A stretch of DNA of 64,000 nt from Roseateles sp049532965. Its GTDB lineage: Bacteria > Pseudomonadota > Gammaproteobacteria > Burkholderiales > Burkholderiaceae_C. The position numbers and the translations under genes were made by a program. Under the pieces are notes generated by a model. It worked only from the letters and a program-made list of their open reading frames with translations, did no database searches and was not told the origin of the DNA. The DNA is taken from positions 1,550,001 to 1,614,000 of the forward strand of contig NZ_CP186694.1 in assembly GCF_049532965.1 (NCBI RefSeq). Reading direction: 5' to 3'. This document shows positions 1-7,610 of the stretch, in pieces; position 1 is the first letter of the stretch, and every line of letters begins with the position of its first letter.

Positions 1-654
1 GGACCGCTCGTGTTGCGACAGGCGCTGGCGAGCGTCGAGCAGCGCGGCTTCGCGCTCCTGGACCGCGGACGCCGTTGCCATGCCATGGGACTGCAAGGTG
101 TGCTGGCGGTCCAGGGCGGTTTGTTCGATCTCGACGCGGCGCTCGTAGAGGCGCAGGTCGTTCTCCATGCGCCGCAGTTCATCGTCGAGCGCATTGAGCC
201 GTTGCCGACCGCTGGCGAGCTGCTGTGCCGCCTGCGCGCGACGGTGGCGGGTCTCGGCGAGCAGGCTCTCGCGGCGCTGGGCGATCAGGCGGGACACCTG
301 GTCGCCGAGGGCGCGGCCCTGCGCGTCGCTGCGCTCGCTGCGGATCACGAAGAGTCCCTCGCCCGCCTGCACGCCCTGCCCTTCGGAGACGCAGGACTCG
401 ACGACGCGGCCGGCGCGATCGGCAACGAGGCGCAGCACGCCGGCGGTGGGCGTCACCACGCCGGGCAGGCGCGCGGTCGCGTGGGTCGATATGCCAAGGA
501 AGAACCCCAGCACCGTCGCGACGATGCCGGCGGCCAGCGCCGTCACCAGCGTGAAGCTGCCGGGACGCGCCAGCAGGATCGCGCCATGCGGACTGCTTCC
601 TCTTGGCTGGCATTCCACGCGGAAAAGGCCGCGCGGCGATTCATCCACATCCAC
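1..654 (-). CDS. HlyD/CvaA-family ABC export adaptor (membrane fusion protein), partial
   Basis: Inner-membrane adaptor that would link a peptidase-containing ABC exporter to an outer-membrane channel for peptide secretion. The frame is open from position 729 to the window edge. Counting from the GTG at 654, one membrane segment lies at about residues 33-55 (FTLVTALAAG...FFLGI), a lipoyl-like half domain at about 70-105 (GVLRLVADRAGRVVE, then EGQGVQAGEGLFVIRSE), and a long Glu/Gln/Arg-rich coiled coil runs to the edge. The C-terminus lies beyond position 1, where the ABC transporter is also expected. The start is uncertain: GTG at 654 or 648 fits the family's short cytoplasmic tail, while GTG at 729 directly follows the preceding peptide gene's stop but adds residues encoded by repeat-flank sequence. 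It directly follows four double-glycine leader peptide genes, so it probably exports them. Confidence 0.85.
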   Translation of the reverse strand, partial: MDVDESPRGLFRVECQPRGSSPHGAILLARPGSFTLVTALAAGIVATVLGFFLGISTHATARLPGVVTPTAGVLRLVADRAGRVVESCVSEGQGVQAGEGLFVIRSERSDAQGRALGDQVSRLIAQRRESLLAETRHRRAQAAQQLASGRQRLNALDDELRRMENDLRLYERRVEIEQTALDRQHTLQSHGMATASAVQEREAALLDARQRLSQHERS

Positions 655-729
655 GATCAGCGCGCGTTGTCGGGTGGTTCGCAATGGGCGGCAGCTCGGC
701 GCGCGAAGGGCCGCGCCGCCGCCTCTCAC

Positions 730-939
730 TTACGCGAGGAAGCTCTCGCCCAACGGCCTTGGCGCCGCCACCGCACACCAGTTCCCCTCACACACCACCC
801 ACGTCTCCGCCGCGTCGCGAAGAGCGCGGCGGAGATTCGCAATGCCCACGGCCATGGCCATGGCCGCGGCAGTCGCTTCCCCGAGATCACCCGTGCCGCC
901 CCCAACGGTGGCCGCTTCCGCGCTGGACAAGGTTCGCAT
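730..939 (-). CDS. Double-glycine leader (microcin-like) peptide precursor, copy 4
   Basis: A 69-residue precursor. Residues 1-15 (MRTLSSAEAATVGGG) have the same length and pattern as the microcin V leader (MRTLTLNELDSVSGG), which C39-peptidase ABC exporters cut after the GG pair. Cleavage would leave a core of about 54 residues that starts TGDLGEA, has an Ala/Met-rich stretch, then ALRDAAET, two cysteines eight residues or fewer apart (VCEGNWC) that could form a disulfide, and ends LGESFLA. A GGAG ribosome-binding site lies about 7 bases before the ATG. The stop is followed directly by the HlyD-type frame. The core resembles copy 1 at its C-terminal half. The antibacterial role is inferred from leader and context; no core homologue is recognised. 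Confidence 0.72.
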   Translation of the reverse strand: MRTLSSAEAATVGGGTGDLGEATAAAMAMAVGIANLRRALRDAAETWVVCEGNWCAVAAPRPLGESFLA

Positions 940-1071
940 ATCAATCTCCGTTCGTCCTGAAAGGTCCAGCGACGGGCCCTCCAGGACACCGAAGACACCG
1001 CCGCGGGCACCACATCGGCACCCACCGCGCTAGTGCATCCGTGACCTTGAAGCGGCAACGGGCTTGCCGAT

Positions 1072-1100
1072 GGATCGGTCCCGTTCGACGGGACCGATCC
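1072..1100. promoter_or_regulatory. Perfect 13-bp hairpin between peptide genes 3 and 4
   Basis: A perfect 13-bp inverted repeat (GGATCGGTCCCGT with its complement) around a 3-base loop, starting about 10 bases after the stop of peptide copy 3 on the minus strand. No T-run follows, so it is not a classical terminator; it could attenuate or stabilise the transcript between the two peptide genes. The equivalent places in the other repeat units carry an imperfect version. Confidence 0.55.
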
Positions 1101-1109
1101 CTGTATCGA

Positions 1110-1307
1110 TCAAGGCCTCTGACTCTGCTCGCGTTGGGCGAACCATTGGTCAATCTCGGCAAACGGTGCGATCCGCCTTGACCTCGCGTCGGGCAGCGCG
1201 TTCAGGAACCGAGGGTCGAAATCGCAAATGAGAACACGCGGGACATCGTCTTCAACACCGGTGCCGCCTGAAACGGTGGCGGCTTCTGCATGGGATAGGG
1301 TTCGCAT
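1110..1307 (-). CDS. Double-glycine leader peptide precursor, copy 3
   Basis: A 65-residue precursor with leader MRTLSHAEAATVSGG, the closest of the four to the microcin V pattern (VSGG at the cleavage site). The predicted core of about 50 residues (begins TGVEDDVPRV, one cysteine in VLICDFD, ends QREQSQRP) is unlike the other three and more charged, so the leader has been joined to a different core or the core has diverged beyond recognition. The ATG at 1307 has a GGAG ribosome-binding site in the same context as its paralogues. The longer open frame upstream is repeat spacer, not coding. Whether the core is bioactive is unknown. Confidence 0.62.
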   Translation of the reverse strand: MRTLSHAEAATVSGGTGVEDDVPRVLICDFDPRFLNALPDARSRRIAPFAEIDQWFAQREQSQRP

Positions 1308-1508
1308 ATCAATCTCCGATTCATCCTGAAAGTCCAGCGACGGCCCTCCGGACATCGAAGACACCGCCGCGGGCGCCACATCGGCGCCCACCTCGCTAGT
1401 GCATCCGTGACCTTGAAGCGGCAACGGGCTTCCCGATGGATCGGTCCCGTTCGATGGGACGCATGCTGCGCGGTTCATCGGCGAACGCGGCAGGCCATTG
1501 TCGACCGG

Positions 1509-1634
1509 TCAATGTCCGGCCGGTCCGGCGTCGTCCTGCTCGCGGTCGTGGTCGACGGGGAACGGCGCCAACCACGCCAGCAGGATCGGCGGGAGCGAGA
1601 ACACCAGCACCCAGCCGAAGAAGCTGGCGTAATG
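1509..1634 (-). pseudogene. Duplicated 3' end of the MFS transporter gene (second remnant)
   Basis: About 126 bases nearly identical to the last ~42 codons of the MFS gene at 2709-4088, from the HYASFFGW segment to the stop codon. The upstream junction (GAGCTGC joined to CATTACG) is the same as in the remnant at 2140-2263. It has no start or transport domain of its own and is a by-product of the tandem duplication that copied the peptide genes. This copy and the spacer below it fill the gap between peptide copies 2 and 3. Confidence 0.8.
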
Positions 1635-1724
1635 GCAGCTCGGCGCGCGAAGGGCCGCTCCGCCGCCTTTCACTTAGGCGAGGAAGCTATCGCTCAAACG
1701 CCTTGGCCCTCTTCGGATTGGGCA

Positions 1725-1937
1725 TCAAGTCTCCTGGTACGTCCGCGTCCCAAACACCGCCGCACCCCAGGGCTCGTGGCGCGGCAGCCCCCTCTTCTTT
1801 GCTTCAAGAGAAAAAGCGAGCACGTCCGCCCAAGTCACGCCCATAGCCCCGGGGCACCCGGGCATGGCAGCCGCAGTCATATCACCACCCGTGCCGCCCC
1901 CAACCGTGGCCGCTTCCGCGCTGGATAAGGTTCGCAT
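1725..1937 (-). CDS. Double-glycine leader peptide precursor, copy 2
   Basis: A 70-residue precursor with leader MRTLSSAEAATVGGG, identical to copies 1 and 4. The core of about 55 residues starts TGGDMTAAAMPGCPG, has a single cysteine, and ends VFGTRTYQET. Downstream of its stop the DNA still resembles the 3' end of copies 1 and 4 (the LGE-FLA-stop region), so this core probably arose by internal replacement or frameshift of a copy 1/4-type gene. The ATG at 1937 is preceded by GGAG with 6-7 bases spacing; upstream codons in the same frame are repeat spacer. Function inferred from leader and neighbouring export gene only. Confidence 0.65.
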   Translation of the reverse strand: MRTLSSAEAATVGGGTGGDMTAAAMPGCPGAMGVTWADVLAFSLEAKKRGLPRHEPWGAAVFGTRTYQET

Positions 1938-2139
1938 ATCAATCTCCGATTCATCCTGAAAGGTCCAACGACGGCCCTCCAGACATCGAAGACACCGCCG
2001 CGGGCGCCACATCGGCGCCCGCCGCGCTAGTGCATCGGTGGCCTTGATGCGGCAACGACCTTCCCGATGGATCGGTCCCGTTCGATGGGACGCATGCTGC
2101 GCGGTTCATCGGCGAACGCGGCAGGCCACTGTCGACCGG

Positions 2140-2263
2140 TCAATGTCCGGCCGGTCCGGCGCCGTCCTGCTCGCGGTCGTGGTCGACGGGGAACGGCGCC
2201 AGCCACGCCAGCAGGATCGGCGGGAGCGAGAACCTGCACCCAGCCGAAGAAGCTGGCGTAATG
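2140..2263 (-). pseudogene. Duplicated 3' end of the MFS transporter gene (first remnant)
   Basis: About 124 bases matching the 3' end of the MFS gene at 2709-4088, including its stop codon. Compared with the original it lacks two bases near 2232-2236, so the copied reading frame is also shifted. It is joined at GAGCTGC to the sequence just after peptide copy 1. From the stop of this remnant to the ATG of peptide copy 2 is 203 bases, the same as from the real MFS stop to the ATG of copy 1, which shows the whole block was copied as a unit. Confidence 0.8.
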
Positions 2264-2302
2264 GCAGCTCGGCGCGCGAAGGGCCGCGCCGCCGCCCCTC
2301 AC

Positions 2303-2506
2303 TTACGCGAGGAAGACCTCGCCCAGCGACCTTAGCGTTACCTCCCCACGCCACTCCGTCTCACACACCGGCGGTGTCTCCGCCGCGTCGCGAAGAGCTT
2401 GAAAGAGAAGCTCGGAGCCCATGACCATGGGCATGGCCCCCGCATCTATGTCACCACCCGTGCCGCCCCCAACGGTGGCCGCTTCCGCGCTGGACAAGGT
2501 TCGCAT
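2303..2506 (-). CDS. Double-glycine leader peptide precursor, copy 1
   Basis: A 67-residue precursor with leader MRTLSSAEAATVGGG and a core of about 52 residues: TGGDIDAGAMPMVMG, then ALRDAAET, one cysteine (PVCETEW), and the ending LGEVFLA. The core is recognisably paralogous to copy 4 (shared ALRDAAET, VCE and LGE-FLA) with many substitutions between. This is the copy nearest the intact MFS gene, 203 bases after its stop, and is probably the ancestral unit. A GGAG ribosome-binding site precedes the ATG at 2506. Likely exported by the HlyD-linked transporter at the left edge; activity not established. Confidence 0.7.
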   Translation of the reverse strand: MRTLSSAEAATVGGGTGGDIDAGAMPMVMGSELLFQALRDAAETPPVCETEWRGEVTLRSLGEVFLA

Positions 2507-2708
2507 ATCAATCTCCGTTCGTCCTGAAAGGTCCAGCGACGGGCCCTCCAGGACATCGAAGACACCGCCGCGGGCGCCACATCGGCACCCGCCGCGCTAG
2601 TGCATCGGAGGCCTTGATGCGGCAACGGCCTTCCCGATGGATCGGTCCCGTTCGATGGGACGCATGCTGCGCGGTCGTCGGCGAACGCGGCAGGCCATCG
2701 TCGACCGG

Positions 2709-4088
2709 TCAATGTCCAGCCGGTCCGGCGCCGTCCTGCTCGCGGTCGTGGTCGACGGGGAACGGCGCCAGCCACGCCAGCAGGATCGGCGGCAGCGAGA
2801 ACACCAGCACCCAGCCGAAGAAGCTGGCGTAATGCTGGCCCACCCCGGAGAACAACCAGCCGCTGACGCTGCCCGTGGCCCACTTGGTCATGGCCATCAC
2901 GCCGGTGGCCATCGCGTAGTGCGTCATCTTGAAAGGACCCGGGGCGATCTGCTGCATCATGTACAGCATGTGGCCGACCGAGCCCATGCCGAAGCCGAAC
3001 TTCTCGATCGCGACCACGGCGCCGATCCACCACAGGTCGGTGGGCATGGCGTGGCTCAGGTAGTAATAGGTCACGTGCGGCAGGTTGAGCGCGATCGCCA
3101 GCACCACGAAGGAACGCCGCAGGGTCATCTTCGCGGCAATGAAGCCGCCCAGGAATGCCCCCGCGATGAACGCGATCGTGCCGGCCGTGCCGTAGATGTG
3201 ACCCAGTGCCGCGTTGTCGAGCCCGAGTCCGCCCGCCGAGCGCGGATCGAGCAGGAACAACGGGCCGAACTTCTCGATGAAGCCCTCACCGAAGCGATAG
3301 AAGAAGACCACCGCCAGCATCATCCAGATCGACGGCTTCTGGAACAGCGTCACCCACGAGGCCCGCAGCGCCACCATCGCGGTGCGCAGGTCCTGCCCAT
3401 GCACCGCCGCGGGCGCCCCCGGCGGCAGCACGCGCAGGTGCCACAGCCCGAAGCCGCCCATCATCGCCGCCGCCCCCAGCATCACCGCCATCCAGCACTG
3501 CACCCAGGTCCAGCCGAGCGAGTGATGGAGCCACCCCGTCAGCGACACCAGCAGCCCCGACGCCACCACGGCGCCCAGGTTCCAGCACATGCCCTGCAGG
3601 CCGGAGTAGCTCGCCTGCTCACGCACCGGCATCGTGGTCATGAACACGCCGTCCGCGACGATGTCCTGCGTCGCCGACGCGAAACCGGTAATCCAGAAGA
3701 ACGCCAGCGACGCGCGGAAGAAGCCGTCCAGCGGCAGGCAGAACGCGACCGCCCCCAGCGACGCCATCATCACGAACTGCATCGTGATCACCCACCAGCG
3801 CTTGGTCCGGTACGGCTCGAGCAGCGGCGACCACAAGGGCTTGAGCACCCACGGCAGGTACATCTGCGACGTGTACAGCGCGATGTCCTCGTTGGACACG
3901 CCCAGGTTCTTGTAGAGGATGGCTGCGACCACACCGACCAGGACGTTGGGCAAGCCCATCGCCAGGTACAGCGACGGCACCCAGGTCAATGGATGGCGAG
4001 CACGCCCCGCCTGCACAGGGGCCTCCGCGACCCCGGCGGGGGACGGCGCCGCGCCGCCGCTGGCGACCCGGGAAAGATCTGCACTCAT
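2709..4088 (-). CDS. MFS transporter, AmpG/PAT-like
   Basis: A 459-residue, about 12-segment inner-membrane permease of the major facilitator superfamily. The AmpG-like signature of the first transmembrane pair is visible (YLAMGLPN...YLPWVLKPLWSPLLE), followed by an ATQDIVADG segment as in AmpG-type carriers. The ATG at 4088 follows a GGAG site; an upstream frame extension to 4124 is less likely. A perfect 18-bp palindrome of LacI-family operator type lies just upstream, which points to a sugar or oligosaccharide substrate rather than muropeptides. The 3' end of the gene has been copied twice downstream with the peptide genes. Substrate not determinable from sequence. Confidence 0.85.
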   Translation of the reverse strand: MSADLSRVASGGAAPSPAGVAEAPVQAGRARHPLTWVPSLYLAMGLPNVLVGVVAAILYKNLGVSNEDIALYTSQMYLPWVLKPLWSPLLEPYRTKRWWVITMQFVMMASLGAVAFCLPLDGFFRASLAFFWITGFASATQDIVADGVFMTTMPVREQASYSGLQGMCWNLGAVVASGLLVSLTGWLHHSLGWTWVQCWMAVMLGAAAMMGGFGLWHLRVLPPGAPAAVHGQDLRTAMVALRASWVTLFQKPSIWMMLAVVFFYRFGEGFIEKFGPLFLLDPRSAGGLGLDNAALGHIYGTAGTIAFIAGAFLGGFIAAKMTLRRSFVVLAIALNLPHVTYYYLSHAMPTDLWWIGAVVAIEKFGFGMGSVGHMLYMMQQIAPGPFKMTHYAMATGVMAMTKWATGSVSGWLFSGVGQHYASFFGWVLVFSLPPILLAWLAPFPVDHDREQDGAGPAGH

Positions 4089-4124
4089 CGACTGTCTCCT
4101 CTTTGGGCCGGGAGCATAAGCCAC

Positions 4125-4142
4125 GCTGACAACGTTGTCAGC
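4125..4142. promoter_or_regulatory. LacI-family-type operator palindrome upstream of the MFS gene
   Basis: Perfect 18-bp palindrome GCTGACAACGTTGTCAGC with the central CG expected of LacI/GalR-family operators. It lies 36 bases upstream of the MFS start codon, where a bound repressor would block transcription. No lacI-type gene is in the window. Confidence 0.65.
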
Positions 4143-4276
4143 CAGGGGAATCGCCTAAGGGGACGAGCGCCGCCGGCCACCGCCTTCCCGTGATGCGGCC
4201 GCGATGCTGCTCTGGCATGGCCTTGCAGGGCCCTTCACGCCCTCGCCTGCCGCCCTCCGCGCCGGCGACGATTACC

Positions 4277-4284
4277 TAAGTCAC
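4277..4284. promoter_or_regulatory. Possible variant of the T6SS control motif upstream of tssJ
   Basis: TAAGTCAC, one base different from the AAAGTCAC core found upstream of five other T6SS genes, 56 bases before the tssJ ATG. Its orientation relative to the gene is opposite to the other sites, so this is the weakest of the set. Confidence 0.3.
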
Positions 4285-4339
4285 GAGGCCGAGCGTCCCC
4301 CGCTGGCTATCCTTTCCTCCGGTCAAGAAGGACAGCCAG

Positions 4340-4882
4340 ATGCTCACCCCCCGTTCCGGATTCCAGGTCTCCCAGCCTCTTTCCCGCCGTGTCGCCGCCC
4401 CGGCGCTCCTGGCGGCCGCCGCGTTGGGACTGCTGGGCGGTTGCTCGTCGCTCTCGAGCCTGAATCCATTCGGCCCGGGCTCGCCCAAGCCGACCGAGGT
4501 GCGCGGCAGCATCCAGGCCTCGCCGCAAATGAATCCGAGCGTCAACAAGCGCCCCTCCCCGCTGCTGGTGCGCGTCTACGAGCTCAAGTCGACCAATGCG
4601 TTCAACGCCGCCGACTTCATCAGCCTGTACCAGAAGGACCAGGCGGAACTCGGCAGCGAGATGGTCGCCCGGGAGGAAATGACCCTGCAGCCGGGCGAAT
4701 CCCGGCCGATCAACAAGAAGACGTTGTCGCCAGAGACCCGCTTCATCGCCGTCTTCGGCGCCTACCGCGACCTGGAGCATGCGCGCTGGCGCGCCGTGGT
4801 GCCGGTGGCGATCGGCAAGAAGCAGGAGATCCTCATCCAGGCCGACGAGCTGTCGGTCAGCGCCTCGGTCAAGCAGCCGTGA
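4340..4882 (+). CDS. tssJ: T6SS outer-membrane lipoprotein TssJ
   Basis: A 180-residue lipoprotein that anchors the T6SS membrane complex (TssJ-TssL-TssM) to the outer membrane from the periplasm. A Sec/lipoprotein signal with lipobox LLGGC places the acylated cysteine at about residue 35. The mature part has the TssJ pattern: PSPLLVRVYELKS near the start, a FISLYQKD loop, and PETRFIAVFGAYRDLE followed by the W-RAVVPV strand. The ATG at 4340 follows an AAGGA-type ribosome-binding site. The stop overlaps the GTG start of tssK, so the two are translationally coupled. First gene of tssJ-K-L-M-tagF. Confidence 0.93.
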   Translation: MLTPRSGFQVSQPLSRRVAAPALLAAAALGLLGGCSSLSSLNPFGPGSPKPTEVRGSIQASPQMNPSVNKRPSPLLVRVYELKSTNAFNAADFISLYQKDQAELGSEMVAREEMTLQPGESRPINKKTLSPETRFIAVFGAYRDLEHARWRAVVPVAIGKKQEILIQADELSVSASVKQP

Positions 4883-6213
4883 GTTGGCACAGCAAGGTCA
4901 TCTGGACGCAGGGCATGTTCCTGCTGCCCCACCATTTCCAGCAGGAAACCCGCTACCTCGAGCACCTGGTGGACAGCCGCGCCCGCGCGCTGGCGCCGCA
5001 TGGCTGGGGCTTCACCGAGCTGGTGCTGGACGAGGCGCTGCTGAGCGTCGGCCGCCTGGGCATCGTGCGCGCGAGCGGCATCCTGCCCGACGGCACGCCC
5101 TTCCAGATTCCGCAGGCCGATGCCGCGCTGGCGCCGCTCGAAGTGCCGGCCGACCTCAAGGGCGACATGGTCGTGCTCGCCGCGCCGATCGCGCGGCCCG
5201 GCACCGACCAGGTCGCCTTCAACGGTCATGACGCCGGCGAACTGCACCGTTACCACGTCATCGACCAGGACCTGCGCGACCAGACCAGCGCCGGGGACGA
5301 GCCCGAGCCGGTCCAGACCGGCGCGCTGACGCTGCGCCTGCTGCCGGCGCGCGAGCTCAACGATGCCTATGCCGCGCTCGGCGTGGCGCGCGTCGCCGAG
5401 CGCCGTGCCGACCAGCAGCTCGTGCTGGACCGCAGCTATATCCCGCCGCAAACCCGCATCGACGCCAGCGGCCACCTGTCGGCGATGGCCTCGCTGCTGC
5501 ACGGGCTGGTGCGCCAGCGCGCGCAGCTGCTGTCGTCGCGGATGGGACAGCTCGGCAACGGCGTGTCGGAACTGGCCGACTTCCTGATGCTGCAGGCGCT
5601 GAACCGCGCGGACCCGCTGTTCCGCCAGCACGCGGCCTCGCCGCACGTGCATCCGGAAGTACTGCACCGCGACTGCCTGCAACTGGCCGGCGACCTGGCA
5701 ACCTTCGTCAGCGACACCCGCCTCGCGTCCGAGTACCCGCTCTACCGCCACGACGACCTGCGCGGCAGCTTCGCACCGCTGCTCGAAGACCTGCGCCGCA
5801 TGCTCAGCGTGGTGCTGGAGCGCAACGCCCTGCAGATCGACCTCACCGAGCGCACCCATGGCGTGCGCACCGCCGTCGTGCCGGATGCCGACCTGCTGCG
5901 CAGCGCCAACTTCGTCATCGCGGTGAACGCGCAGGTGTCGGCGGAACAGCTGCGCCAGCGCTTCCCGGCCCAGTCCAAGCTGGGTCCGGTGGACCGCATC
6001 CGCGACCTGGTCAACCTGCAACTGCCCGGCATCGGGCTGCGCGCGCTGCCGGTGGCGCCGCGCCAGCTGCCGTTCCATGCGGGCTTCCATTACTTCGAAC
6101 TGGACCGCGGCGGCGAACTCTGGAAACAGCTCGAACGCAGCGGCAGCCTCGCGCTGCACGTGGCCGGCGACTTCCCCGGACTGGAACTGGAGCTCTGGGC
6201 CATCCGGCAATGA
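4879..6213 (+). CDS. tssK: T6SS baseplate protein TssK
   Basis: A 444-residue baseplate subunit that connects the wedge proteins (TssF, TssG, TssE) to the membrane complex. It begins with the family signature VIWTQGMFLLPHHFQQ and ends in a C-terminal domain with FHYFELDR and LELELWAIR. Start is the GTG at 4879, which overlaps the tssJ stop (GTGA); the frame is open further upstream to 4204 but that part lies within tssJ and is not conserved. Length is typical for TssK. It is followed by a 74-base gap before tssL. Confidence 0.95.
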   Translation: MSWHSKVIWTQGMFLLPHHFQQETRYLEHLVDSRARALAPHGWGFTELVLDEALLSVGRLGIVRASGILPDGTPFQIPQADAALAPLEVPADLKGDMVVLAAPIARPGTDQVAFNGHDAGELHRYHVIDQDLRDQTSAGDEPEPVQTGALTLRLLPARELNDAYAALGVARVAERRADQQLVLDRSYIPPQTRIDASGHLSAMASLLHGLVRQRAQLLSSRMGQLGNGVSELADFLMLQALNRADPLFRQHAASPHVHPEVLHRDCLQLAGDLATFVSDTRLASEYPLYRHDDLRGSFAPLLEDLRRMLSVVLERNALQIDLTERTHGVRTAVVPDADLLRSANFVIAVNAQVSAEQLRQRFPAQSKLGPVDRIRDLVNLQLPGIGLRALPVAPRQLPFHAGFHYFELDRGGELWKQLERSGSLALHVAGDFPGLELELWAIRQ

Positions 6214-6287
6214 GCGCCGCCCGCGGCGCCCCGCAGGATCCCGTCTCCACCCATCCATCGACCTAGACAAGCAACCCGGGAGCCGGC

Positions 6288-7610
6288 ATGGACCCCTCCG
6301 CGCTCAACGATCCGTTCGCAGGCTTCGACGATCAGCGCACCTTCATCAAGCCCCGCCCCGGCGGCGCGCAGACGGCCCGCGCCACCAGCCCAGCGCCCGA
6401 CGCGGCGCCCGCTGACAGCGCCCCGCCCGCGGCCGGCCTGAATCCGCTGCTGACGCTGGCCAATCCGCTGCTGTTGCTGGTGCCGCAGCTGCGCGCCACG
6501 CGCCGCGTCGACGACGTTGCCGCGCTGCGCAACAACCTGGCGCAGGGCATCCGCGACTTCGCCTCGCGCGCGGCCGCGGCCGGCATTCCGCCGGAACGCG
6601 TGATGGCCACGCGCTACGTGCTCTGCACGATGATCGACGAGGCCTGCGCCGACACGCCCTGGGGCGGCTCGGGCGTGTGGGCGCGTCACAGCCTGCTGTC
6701 CATGTTCCACAACGAGACCTGGGGCGGCGAGAAGGTCTTCCAGCTGATGGCGCGCCTGGCCGAGAAGCCCGACGCCAACCGCGACCTGCTCGAGCTGATC
6801 TACGCCGCGCTGACGCTGGGCTTCGCCGGACGCTACCGCGTCATCGACAACGGACCCGCGCAGCTGGAGGCCGTGCGCGACCGCCTGGCGCAGATCCTGA
6901 AGCAGCAGCGCGGCGACTATCCCGCCGCGCTGGCCCAGCATTGGCAGGTCGAGCCGACCGCCCAGCGCCGTCACATCGGCTGGCTCCCGTTGGCCGCCAC
7001 CGCCGCGCTGACCTCGCTGGTGCTCGTCGGCGTGTACCTGACGCTGACGCTGTCGCTGGCGGAACGCTCCGATCCCGTCTTCGGCCAGATCCAGTCGCTG
7101 CGGCTCTCGCCGCCGGTGGTCGCGCCACCGCCGCCGCCGGCCAAGCCGCGGCTGGCGCAGTTCCTGCAATCGGACATCAAGGCCGGCCTGGTCGCCGTGC
7201 GCGACGAGGTCGATCGCAGCGTCGTCACCATCCGCGGGGACGGCCTGTTCGCGCCGGCCAGCGCCACCATCGTGCCCGAGCGCGAGGCGCTCATGACCCG
7301 CATCGCCGACGCGCTGACGCAGGTGCCCGGCACGGTGCTGGTGACCGGCCACAGCGACGGCACGCCCATCCGCACCGCGCGCTTCCCGTCCAACTGGCAC
7401 CTGTCGGAAGAGCGCGCCAACACCGTGCGCGAACTGCTGGTGGCGCGCCGTGTGGCGCCCGAGCGCATCCGCGCCGAGGGCCGCGCCGATGCCGAGCCGG
7501 TCGCGCCGAACGACACGCCCGCCAACCGCGCGCTGAACCGGCGCGTCGAAGTCAGTCTGATGATCAACGGCCGCGCGCCTGACGCGCCGGCGCGTGGAGC
7601 TTCCCGATGA
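6288..7610 (+). CDS. tssL: T6SS inner-membrane protein TssL fused to an OmpA-like peptidoglycan-binding domain
   Basis: A 440-residue 'evolved' TssL (DotU family). Residues about 1-50 are a Pro/Ala-rich cytoplasmic lead; about 50-225 form the DotU cytoplasmic domain (TRYVLCTMIDEA, FHNETWGGEKVF); one membrane segment lies at about 228-250. From about 300 to 430 is an OmpA-like domain with the peptidoglycan-binding pattern GHSDGTPI, LSEERAN and NRRVEV. The fusion lets TssL grip the cell wall itself, replacing a separate TagL/TagP. ATG at 6288. The stop overlaps the tssM start (ATGA). Confidence 0.95.
   Translation: MDPSALNDPFAGFDDQRTFIKPRPGGAQTARATSPAPDAAPADSAPPAAGLNPLLTLANPLLLLVPQLRATRRVDDVAALRNNLAQGIRDFASRAAAAGIPPERVMATRYVLCTMIDEACADTPWGGSGVWARHSLLSMFHNETWGGEKVFQLMARLAEKPDANRDLLELIYAALTLGFAGRYRVIDNGPAQLEAVRDRLAQILKQQRGDYPAALAQHWQVEPTAQRRHIGWLPLAATAALTSLVLVGVYLTLTLSLAERSDPVFGQIQSLRLSPPVVAPPPPPAKPRLAQFLQSDIKAGLVAVRDEVDRSVVTIRGDGLFAPASATIVPEREALMTRIADALTQVPGTVLVTGHSDGTPIRTARFPSNWHLSEERANTVRELLVARRVAPERIRAEGRADAEPVAPNDTPANRALNRRVEVSLMINGRAPDAPARGASR

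Larger units (their letters stand above)
691..2834 (-). repeat. Tandem segmental duplication carrying the peptide genes
   Basis: Three full units and one partial. Each full unit holds the MFS 3' end, a ~203-base spacer, a double-glycine peptide gene and a short flank ending GAGCTGC. Unit edges (the CATTACGCC junction) lie at 2834, 2263 and 1634, giving periods of 571 and 629 bases. The fourth unit lacks the MFS tail and ends at 691, where GAGCTGC joins the HlyD-type gene. Spacers and leaders are highly conserved while peptide cores differ. Confidence 0.85.
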
